A stretch of DNA of 64,000 nucleotides from Glebionis coronaria. Its lineage: Eukaryota > Streptophyta > Magnoliopsida > Asterales > Asteraceae. The stretch is from contig CM046881.1 in the NCBI GenBank assembly GCA_025667525.1, positions 31,507,580 through 31,571,579 on the forward strand, given 5' to 3'. Shown one piece after another: positions 32,499 to 42,132 of this stretch. Within the stretch, counting starts at the first letter, position 1. Every line of letters starts with the position of its first letter. The notes beneath the pieces are model-generated. The model ran no database searches, was not told where the DNA came from, and was given only the letters and a program-made list of their open reading frames with translations. The translations under genes were made by a program, and so were the position numbers.

Positions 32499-35400
32499 AA
32501 AGTACGAACACATTTGCGACATTCAACACAAACAAATTCAACATTCGAGGTCTTAGCATTTAAACGGTCATTACATGCAGTTACAGACGTTTTATTCTTA
32601 GAAAACTTAAAATTCCTACGGTGGTCTTCTACTTCCAACTTCTTTCCTTGACTATTGTTAGGCATGACCTTATCTTGCATTCTATTGCTCTTAAGCTGTG
32701 GTCCGCTAACGTTAGTAGTGGGGATTACTCCTGTAGAAGAAGACACACGTTGATTAGTTTTCCTAATATTCTCAGGTAACCGCGATGTTCCAGTTTTAGT
32801 GGGCTTAGTGTTCATCTTATACATTCCTGGTGCTATCACATTTGTGCTCTTATCATTTCCTGTCTTAGGCAAAGTCTGTGGGGATTGTCCCAAAATAGAT
32901 GATTTAGGGCATTTAACCGCATTCGGTTGATGAACGGCGGATGGTTTACCCAAAACAGACTTTCCTTTCATTTTCTCAATGAGTTTCTGTAACTCACTTA
33001 TGGCTCTGTCCCTTTCTTTTAGCTGAGCTTTCAAATCATTTATTTCGAAATCTTTTTCATTTAGTAGACGAAACGAAGAAGCTGACATTTCTTGACACTT
33101 TTTATGATCATGAGATTTTTCACCTTTTTGTAAAGCAAGTTCAAGAGAAATGGAGTGTTTCTCAAGTTGAGAAAAACTTTTCGAAAGTTTGTTATATGAC
33201 TGAATTTGTTTTGAAAGCTCTGCTTCAAGATTGCGACATTTCTCGTCCGATTCTGACACAAGACATGCTGCATGACAATAGTGATCAAGATCGGTATACA
33301 CACCAAGTATAGCATTCATATGGTCAGCATAAAAGTATTCCTTAGAAAGTCGATCAATTTCGTTTGAAAGTTGGTGTTCTTGTGTCTTTAATTTAATTTG
33401 AAGAAAATAAACTTCATCTTCAAGAGATTTGACATAGCTTAAATCAATTAACATTTCCTCAGTGAGAGCATTATAAAACATTTCCACATTTTTTGAAAGA
33501 TCATCAATGGTTGGGACAATGCATTGTTGAATGACAACTTCTACTTGTGGGTTAGCTTTAATATTCCAAATGGTATCCCTAGAAACTTTTTCATTAAAAA
33601 CCCCTTGTTTTATAAACTCAAATTGCTGAACACTTTTGCTTTTCTCATCCCATTTACGTTTTCCATCCAAAATTCGCTTTTCTAACAAAATTGATTGCTT
33701 TTTGAAACTCCTTTTTAAAGAAAATTTATTTTGTGGTTCATCACTTGGTGGTGGAACACTATTATACATCTTTTGTTCTTTTGAAAGTTCTTTTTGAGGG
33801 ACAAACTTAGTATAATTGTTAGAATCAGAAAGGTTTATCAAATCACTTAAGTTTGATCGACTTTCTTCCTGTTGACGAATGATTTCGTCGCAGTCAGGGG
33901 AAAGCATAAGAGCAAGATTATCAACATAACAAGCGATATCATAAAGAGCAGGCTTGGTACTTTGAGCTTTCTTGAGATATTCAGGCTTGACAAAACTCGT
34001 TTTCATGTTTCTATTGAGCATATTCATAGTTTGAATAGACTGACCCGTTTTGTAAACAATGTTGTTTAACGTGTCGACTCTCTTTCCAAAGCAAGAATTT
34101 TTTCAATATCCTTTTCTTCACGAGTTTTATAAAGCTCAGTTTGTTCATTGTTAACCGATTCTAATTCAATAATTTGGAGTTTATGTAGCAGCAGTTGTTC
34201 TTCAAGTTCCGATATCTTCTGTTTTGACATATGAATTTCGTGTGTTACTTTAGAACAATATTGTTCGTTGAGCACCTTACGTTCATATATCAAACCATTA
34301 GCTATTGCAACCCGTCGATCAGCTTCTTTTACATAATCACACTCTTTAAGCCTGTCTATCTCCTCGGCTAAGGATGTGTTTGCTTGCTTCAAACGTTTAT
34401 TAGCCTCTTTGTTTTCCTCAATTTCATGTTTTAAAGAATCAATAATAGACGCAAGCAAATCACGGTCCTCATCCGAGTCAGTATCCTGAACAGCTTTTCC
34501 GTCATCATTACACATATGCTGTGAATCCGTAGAGATATTGTTATCCTCCGTGTCTATTACATATGTGTCATTGATGCTTTCGGGTTGCTCAGGATGACGT
34601 CGTTCATTAGCAAAGACATTATAGTTATCATGTGATGGTACCTTTTCAAGTGGCTCAGAATCATAGATGGGTCCAGAAGTATCATCAGTCTCTGGGTTTA
34701 CTTCTTGAATCTTTGCCATGTAAACATAATGTGCCTCCAACTCTTGATCATCGGCTTCATCAGTGTCATCACGCCAGTCAACTTCATCTGCTGTGAGTGG
34801 AATTCCTGCTTCTTCTTTCTTACACAGCAGCATCTTTTCCTTGTGATATCCCGAATCCTTAACCCGTTTTGGCTTCTTGCATTCCCTAGCCATGTGCCTA
34901 AATCCCTTGCAGTTGAAGCATTGAATCCCAGTCTTTTGCACAACCGGAGTGCCTACAGTATCTCTAGCCCCAACTTGATTCAGCAACCTCTGATTATCAT
35001 ACCTAGCATCACGGTCATACCTAGGTGCATGATCAACTTCCTTATATCTAGCATTGGATGATGATCTGAGGTTGTTGTTGGTAGGTTTGTAGATCTTCTT
35101 ATAAGTTGTGGTGAGTAAAGACATGAGTTCCTCAATCTTCTTGTCCCTTGAAGTTTGTTCATCATCACTGTCTCCATCTGACTCGGTGTCATACATTGGA
35201 GGTGGAGTGGGGACAATTGCTTTTGCTTTGTGTTTAGCAATAGCTAGAGGTTTGGTGGATGAGCTTGATGACTTTGAGGAATGAGTAGGTGGTTGTTGAC
35301 GGGGAACGAGTTTTGTTGAAGTAGCAGCCACAAGAGCAATAGAATTTGCAGACCGTTCTGCCTTTTCAGCCCTTAGTTCATTCACTTCATTCTGATGTTG

Positions 35401-36064
35401 TTTCAAGATATCATAAAGTTTGTGATAGGAGATGGTCTTGATATCTTCCCTTTGTTTAACCAAGGTCACAAACCTTTGCCATTCCGGTTTGAGTTGAAGT
35501 AGAAACTGAACATTGGCATGATGATTGGAGATGGTGCACTGATTTCTAACAGCTCATTCATCATTTTGTAGAATCTCGAGTAATATGAGTCAATGGATTC
35601 ACCATCTTCATATGTGAATTTTCCAAACTCCCAAAGTAGATTAGCGACTCACCTTGCTTCAATCGATGAATTGCATTCCACATTTCCATAGCATTAGGAT
35701 ATGCATCAACTGTGGAATAGATATCGTTATCAATTCCAGTGAGTATGAATTTTACAGCATCAGCTTCAGCTTGGAGGAGTTTCTTTTTCTTAGCAGAACA
35801 TGTGTCAAAATCCTCCATAGCTCGTATAGTTGATGAAGTACCATCCTCTGCCTGTGTGGTAATTGGTCTGAATTCCAAAACTGGAGGTGGATTCTCAAGG
35901 CAGTGACGAAGAGCAGTTCGGTTTTCTTTTCCGTCGAGAAATCTGAGAAAACGAGATCTCCATTGAACGTAACAACCGGCAGTGAGCACATGTGGATTAC
36001 CGTTGCCACCTTGTTCCAAACGAATTTGATTAGCAGTTGCAATGTTGATGTTGTTGTTAGACAT
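32499..36064 (-). pseudogene. copia D gag, 5' part with long coiled coil
   Basis: Gag from the ATG at 36064 in three frame blocks. 35553-36064 holds the N-terminal domain (VTFNG-like start, IDNDIYSTVDAYPNAMEMWNAI). 34066-35550 holds the rest of the core and the CCHC knuckle CFNCKGFRHMAREC near 34880-34922, then a long acidic and coiled-coil region. 32499-34027 continues as coiled coil (repeated heptads such as ISELQKLIEKMKGK) followed by a basic Ser/Thr-rich tail. Frameshifts lie near 35550 and 34075. Including the 3' part, this Gag is well over 1000 residues, far longer than the ~300-400 common in copia. The Athila-like element interrupts it at 32498. Confidence 0.82.
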
Positions 36065-37057
36065 GGTGAATACTTGTGAATGAATTGCAGATCTTAGTGG
36101 ATTTGTTGTGATGAGGTGTGGTTGAAATTTCGTAGAGTTTCGAGAATCTTCAGTCCGACAATAAATTCCTCAGTCTGACAAAACGGTAAGCCGGAAAATT
36201 TTATATCGCCAAATTTTGAAATTGAGTTAGAAATAGCCAAAAACTAGTAGGGAAAAAATTTGAATTTACTTGACCTAAAATTTTTAACTCTATTTTTTTT
36301 TTTAATCTTCGTGTAAACTATGTTCCGAAACTAGTCTAGATAGTAGCTAAGTCTAAAAATTGCTCAAACAAAATTTATATGTCCATCGCAATACCCATCA
36401 CACTCTCCGATCGTACTCTTGGATCGTACTCTTAGATCGCAGTCCTTAATCGTACTCTTGGATTGTAGTCACTAGATCGTACTCTGATCGTAACTTTGGA
36501 TCGTAGTCAGTGATCGCAATGAGGGATCGCACTATAGATAGTAGTGAGTGATCGCAGTGAGTGATCGCAGTGAGGGATCTCACTATAGATCGTACTGAGT
36601 GATCGTAACCTGGTGATCGTACTCTATGATCGTGGTGAGTGATCGCACTCTATGATCGTGATGAGTGATCGTACTCTATGATCGTGGTGAGTGATCGCAC
36701 TCTATGATCGTCGTGAGTGATCGTGATATTGGATCGCAAGTAGAAATCTCTACGGTTTATGCAATCGCAACAATCAGATCGTACCAATGAATCAAAAATA
36801 CCCCTTTTCTCGGATAGTACTAGAACACACCAAATTCGTGATTTTTAGCCTAAAAATGAATCAAGCACCCAAAAATTTTGTGTTTCTAACCAAAAGAACA
36901 ATACCAAATCACTACCAATAGAAAGTAGATGATTTGTATCAAGAATAAGCCATAAAAACACAAGAAAATTTTTTGGTACGTGAGTTTTTGGATCAAAATA
37001 GGCACGAAAAAATCAAGAACACAACATACGAATCTTCAATCACCTATCCACTATAGG
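36065..37057 (-). other. Untranslated leader of copia element D
   Basis: About 1 kb between the primer-binding site and the gag ATG. It contains the GATCG array and otherwise AT-rich sequence without open frames. Confidence 0.7.
36409..36738. repeat. GATCG minisatellite
   Basis: An array of roughly 13-bp half-units beginning GATCG (GATCGTACTCTAT, GATCGTGGTGAGT, GATCGCACTCTAT). It is regular as 26-bp dimers at 36617-36720 and more irregular to the left. It stands out in this AT-rich region through its many GATC and CG sites. Confidence 0.88.
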
Positions 37058-37069
37058 CTCTTGATACCA
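37058..37069 (-). promoter_or_regulatory. Primer-binding site of copia element D
   Basis: The minus strand reads TGGTATCAAGAG, two bases after the 5' LTR, compatible with tRNA-Met priming. Confidence 0.85.
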
Positions 37070-37071
37070 AA

Positions 37072-37352
37072 TGTTGTTCCCATTTAATCCATAACATAAG
37101 ATTTAGAGAGAGAAATAGTAGAAAAGTAGAGAGAAAGTAGAGAGAGAAGTGGAAGGTTTACACTAAAACTAGGTGTTTTATGAAATGAACCAACACCCTC
37201 TTTGAAAGAGGGTTATATATGCCACGACTCTAAGGCCTTTGTGGGCTTCATCTTGGGCCGGGCTTGGCATTCACTTGGGCATATACAAGACCAATAACGA
37301 CTAAGATGACCTATTACATTCTTGTTCGACTATATAAAATATAGGGCTAACA
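37072..37352 (-). repeat. 5' LTR of copia element D
   Basis: 281 bp, matching 16250-16599 except for a ~60-bp internal deletion after GCATATA and loss of a short palindromic piece in CTCTTT(CACATGTG)AAAGAGGG. It is followed by the AGGGT target-site copy. Confidence 0.92.
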
Positions 37353-39854
37353 AGGGTACACTATTGTAACTTGAAAAGTTTTTAAACATTCTCATTTAGC
37401 CTAGGATAGAAGATTTTTCCCTTTGGTTTGATAGGTGTAAACTAAAATATGAAGTTGCATTGTTTTCATGTTTCTGCATAAACTGCTCATACACCAACAG
37501 TAGGCCCATTTTTTTAGCTTTGTGTGTGTGATCTTGTGCATGAAATTGGGTTATCTGTTAGTTTTAGAATAGCATAAGGGTTTGTGATTGTTGGTTTGAA
37601 AAGTTGTTAGCTTTAGTAGTTTCTAAGGGGCTGTTTGGTTGGCCAACATGTGCTGTTTTTTAGTGGTTTTGAATTTTAATGTCACTCCCTTGTCATGTTT
37701 GGTTAAAAAATAAGTGGGCTTTTGCATTTCATATACATCAAAAAAGTGTTTTTTAACTCATCTGATGAGGAGTGGATTTTAATGTGAACTTTAAAGTGTC
37801 TTAAATAGACATACTTACCCCTTTATCATCTTCACCTTTCTTCCCCATCTCACTTATAAATCCAAATTAAATCATACTCCTATTTCTCTTCTAAACTAGT
37901 ACATCATTTAAATTTGTTATTTTTCGTCATTAATAATATCTAATCCTCCATAACTCTTTCTTACTATTTATATAGGTCGGTAAGGTTTATCATTTTTATT
38001 TCATTTTTATCTTTGATGTACATATGGGTTTACAAGAACAGATCTATGTATAGTTTTCCAATTTATTTAGCTCCTTCGGATTTCTAGCTCACGTTGCAAT
38101 CTTGTCAATGATATTATTTATAATCTGTTTGTAATTTTAGTAGTAATAGATATAGAACGAAGGTTGGTTTTCATATGATTCAAGTCAATTTCAGTTTCTT
38201 CAATTAATTAGTCACAAATAAGACGTGGTTCATAGATAAATTGCAACTTTAAATATTACTAGTTAGATATTAATTTTCCATTTTGATTAAACGTATTATA
38301 GTTTATAAGGGATTTATATATGAACTTCTGCTACTCGTCAGGTATACGAAAAGAGAATTGGGCTTGTGATTATTTTTTTAATTTTGTAGCTTGGTTAATT
38401 GAAATAAAAATTTGTTCTTTTTTATAAAGAAAAAATTGGGTTTGTGTTCTATGATAAAAAGGGTATTTGAGTCATTTTGAAAAAAGCACACTTTAAACTT
38501 TCACACAAAAATTAGTCAACCAAACACGACAATAGTTTTTAATTTTGTAGTTTTTAAATCTAAAGAACTAAGAAAACACCCAAATTCCAAATATCAGGTT
38601 TTTCAACTTATGAATTAAAATTCACTTTTTGGTCTAAAATATCAACTATACCACTTTCTGCCTACCATCTATTTCAGCAGAATTTTTGGGTTCATTTTTA
38701 GTGTGATTTAAATTTTGGTCATTTGGTTAGATTTTAGTTCATTATAAGTGTTCATTAGCTGGTAATTATGCTTTAGGTAATCTTGGTGGTCTAAAAATCA
38801 CCCATAACTCACTGTTTAGCAAAATACTCACATACCCCCTATTTATTGTCAACATTAGGTATTTAGGGTAGGTTCTTGTGAATTGTGGCTTGTGGCTTGT
38901 ATAAGTGTTATTTGTTAGGTTTAGGATAGGTCTAAGTCTGTGCTTGCTTTGGTTCTGCATTGGTGTGGTTTTGTACACGTTTTAGCAAATCATTGCTTGT
39001 GCTTCTCTCTCTTTTTCTACATATGTTTGTTTTTTTGTTTGATCTTGGTCTGGATTGGTGTGAATCTGTGTTGGAGTGTTTGATTTTTGTTTTTGTTTGA
39101 CTCTCTATAACCCAATTGGTTGTGGGGTGCCCTTGTTCCCTCAAAAAATAGCCAAACAAGTAATTCGACTCCTAAAAATCCTAACAGTGAGCAAGAAAAA
39201 AGGAGAAAGTGTGTTGATGTAGCACACAAGTGGTTTGATTCGTGTTACTTTGATTGGTTTTTAGTGTCTGGTGTTGGCTGAGTGATTAGGCACCAAAGTG
39301 TAAACAAGAAAAAAAAATTAAAATAAACAAAATTTTTTGGGAGTTACACAACCTCGAACCCCCGACCTCAACAAACCACGCCATAACCAACGCGCCCGAG
39401 GGACTTTACTAGTAACTCTCTCCCTTATTTAATATTTAAAGGGTATTTGTAATTGCTTATTTAATTCAATTCGAGAGTTGATAAGCTGCTCACAGCTTAT
39501 TAGCTTATCTTTTATTGTCTCTTTCATTTTCCTTTGTTTAGTATACAGTTTATGATAATTTTTTTAAAAAGAAAATAATTTTTTTCATTTATTATTTAAT
39601 TTTCTAGGATTATTTTTATTTTAAAATTTAAAAAGTCATTAAAAATAGGAAAAAGTATTTTTAATTTTTCAAAAAATATGTTTTAGTTATAGTTTAATAT
39701 AATCTAGGTTTAAAAACTTTAAAATTTATATTTTGACTTTTCTTTAATTTTATTTATTTTTAGGTTTTTAATTAAACATTAAAAATTAATAATAATTGAT
39801 TAAAATACTTTTACAAATTTTGGTTTTTGTTAGCAAAGCAATGCCTAAAAACAT
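37353..39854. other. Noncoding flank, with weak transposon traces
   Basis: AT-rich sequence. A GGGGCTGTTTGGTTGGC near 37627 and a loosely complementary GTCAACCAAACACGAC near 38514 hint at a MITE of ~0.9 kb, but the ends do not pair well. Minus-strand frames at 38766-39229 match nothing I recognise. 39430-39850 is very AT-rich with no feature. Confidence 0.35.
39339..39418 (-). repeat. tRNA-like promoter fragment (possible SINE relic)
   Basis: The minus strand carries a B-box-like GGGGTTCGAGGTT (39350-39362) and an A-box-like GGCGCGTTGGTTATGGCG (39379-39396), about 30 bases apart. The ends GAGTTAC and GTAACTC (39341-39347, 39412-39418) are inverted repeats. No cloverleaf can be drawn, so it is not a tRNA gene. 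Confidence 0.35.
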
Positions 39855-40837
39855 TGTTAGTGTTAACTAATCTTTCTTAGTTTTGACCACAACAAATTAT
39901 AAAGACATTCATCGTCAAATACAATCGTAAAACGAATTATCCAACAAACACTATCATCAAGGTAATAATCATTACACTAACATATCTTAATCATGTTTAG
40001 TGATCATAAAATTTATTAGCCTTAAAACTCACTTTTGTCAAATGTGACAAAAGATTTTTAGTAATCTTTCTTTTCTAGAAAATTTTTTATTAAAATAAAA
40101 ATGTAAATTTGAATATGGCATATTCCAAATGCCATAAGAATATCCTTTGAAGGTTTCAAACTACCTCAGATATTTCTACCCCACTAAAAGACAAAAAGGA
40201 GCAGAGTCTACATCCCCGGTTTATTAATTACCTATGTGGTTCTTTATTAATAAGGAATCGCCTAGACCAATAAGGAACCGCGTGTAGGTAACCGTTGGTT
40301 TTTGTCTCTTATAAATAGTGGATCAAATCTGCATTTTCAATAACCCTTTTTGGACATTTCTTTCAGCCTTCTTTCTCTTTTCTTAATCCTAATCATTTAT
40401 AAGTGATCACTTAATGTTTTAAGTATGTTTACTTATGATTATCTTTTTGATCTCCTTCTTTACCTTGTCCAAAGAGAAGATCACTCACACACTTATGTTG
40501 TGATTAAAGATGAAGCCTTGATGAAGATCATCATCTCCTAAAGATCTAGTCATGTTCATCATTTGTTTATTTGTGTCTTGTGTAGATCCAATGTATTTGT
40601 GAATACTTGGACTAGTTGTGTTCATCCAAGCTATTTGTGAATACTTGGATTAGTGTTGTGTAAATCGATTGCATATGTGTGTGCTTGGATTTGTCTTGTG
40701 TACATCCAAGTTACATGTGTGTACGTGGATATGTTTAGTTGATTTGTAATGTGTAGTGTGTAAGTTCTCACTAAACTACAAAGTGATTTGTGTGTGAGTT
40801 GTGTAAGTTCTCACTTAGCTTTAAAGTGACGAGTCAT

Positions 40838-41141
40838 GAAGATTGGTTCTACCTTTCGATTAGAACTCGACATCTAGCCTTGTGTCATTAAATGGTGAAG
40901 TAGTAAACGTTGTGAAGATTGGTTCTACCCTTCGATTAGAACTCGACATCTAGCGTTGTGTCGTTAAATGGTGAAGTAGGCAACGTTGTGAAGATGGGTT
41001 CTAGCTTTTGGATTATAACTCGACATCTAGCCTTGTGTCAGAAAATGGTGAAGTATGCGACGTGTGTAGATTGGTCCTAGCTAAGATTAGGTCTCGACAT
41101 TTAGCTTAGTGTCGGAAAATAATGTAAGCAACGTTGTAAGG
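40838..41141 (+). repeat. 76-bp tandem repeat, four copies
   Basis: Units start at 40838, 40914, 40990 and 41066. All share GATTGGTTCTA...AACTCGACATCTAGC...TGTGTC...AAATGGTGAAGTA, and the last is the most diverged. Confidence 0.9.
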
Positions 41142-41426
41142 TTTTCTCCGCCATGAATGGAGCTTGTGGATATAGTGTAAATCTCGATTAAGGTGTACTC
41201 GAGGAGTGGAGTAGGAACGAGGATAGAGCTTCGTTGTCAAACCACTATAAATCTTGGTGTCTCCCTATTTATTATCACTTCACTTATCATTAATGCTTGT
41301 CATTGTTAATGCATTAGAATTGAATCTAATCATTATAAAATTAGCTTTCAAGTAAAAGATAGTTTTGACACAAACCTAATTGAAAGGAATTTTAATTAGG
41401 AGATAAATGGAAGAGAAACTATTCAA

Positions 41427-41446
41427 CCCCCCCCCCCCCCCCCCCC
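41427..41446 (+). repeat. C20 homopolymer
   Basis: Twenty consecutive C, 14 bases before the LTR end. The complementary strand is a G-run. Length could be a sequencing or assembly estimate. Confidence 0.9.
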
Positions 41447-41462
41447 TTCTAGTTTCTACAAT

Positions 41463-41473
41463 TGGTATCAGAG
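41463..41473 (+). promoter_or_regulatory. Primer-binding site of element E
   Basis: TGGTATCAGAG two bases after the LTR, matching tRNA-Met priming. Confidence 0.8.
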
Positions 41474-42132
41474 ATATGGTCACACAAGATCCTTAAAGTA
41501 TATTGTACTATAAAACTTGGATCGATCCATTGTCTCCTCAAATTAGAAGGTTAAGTTGTACTAAAGTTTCTCTTTGGTCAAAACTATTTTTTATTAAAGA
41601 TAGGCCTTTTAATTGGTAGCATCTCATTTAGACTAGTAGTATTTATGCATTTTAGATTTACTCTTGAATTGTATTTATTAGTTTTCGTCTTGTTATGTGT
41701 AGGTACTCATGAAGATCAATCATTCAATTGATTGTGGATTTAGTCACTTATACTTGTAGAAGACTCATCTTCTTTGATTTCCAACATCATTGAATGATGA
41801 TATCAAGATGGATGTGAGTGATACTAGTCCTTGAAGACTTAGTAGTCACTTTAGTCATGGATGGGCTTTGCATTGATTCCTTGAAAGCTTGGAATGCACT
41901 TCGTGGATAAGGTATGTTTTCGTTCATCCACACGCCCTATTGATCATTCTTTTGATCATTACTTGACTATGTGCTTGTTCTTGGCATCCTTGCCTTGACA
42001 TTTGTTTGTGGTTTGTGATTCTTTTTTTTACCCTCTCAAACCTTCATTGCTTGGATACTTGACTCACTATAGGGATGTAGAGTGAGTTAGTAGTAGCTTA
42101 AAGTATCAAGCATGATTTCCGTGGTTTGCAAC
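41474..42132 (+). other. Leader of element E, cut by the chromovirus
   Basis: Noncoding start of the internal region. It stops where the chromovirus LTR begins at 42133. I do not find its continuation after 57268. Confidence 0.5.

Larger units (their letters stand above)
16250..37352 (-). mobile_element. copia element D (Tork-like), with nested insertion
   Basis: Complete minus-strand copia retrotransposon of 21.1 kb, of which 9.5 kb is a later insertion. Evidence: LTRs at both ends, a perfect 5-bp target-site duplication AGGGT (16245-16249 and 37353-37357), a tRNA-Met type primer-binding site, a polypurine tract, and Gag-protease-integrase-RT-RNase H in copia order. Coding parts carry frameshifts and stops, so it is no longer autonomous. 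The lineage call (Tork/Tnt1-like) comes from the Gag and polymerase motifs. Confidence 0.92.
39855..41460 (+). repeat. 5' LTR of a Sirevirus-like copia element (E)
   Basis: 1.6 kb from TGTTAGTGTTAACTAATC to TTTCTACA, next to a tRNA-Met primer-binding site. It contains four 76-bp tandem repeats and a run of 20 C near its end. The start is inferred from the usual LTR start pattern and is not confirmed by a second copy. Confidence 0.55.

Noticed and set aside
36409..36738. CRISPR-like array
   Set aside because: Direct short repeats without unique spacers, in a plant retrotransposon leader.
37625..38535. MITE with GTTTGGTT ends
   Set aside because: The two ends pair poorly and no convincing target-site duplication is seen; kept only as a remark.
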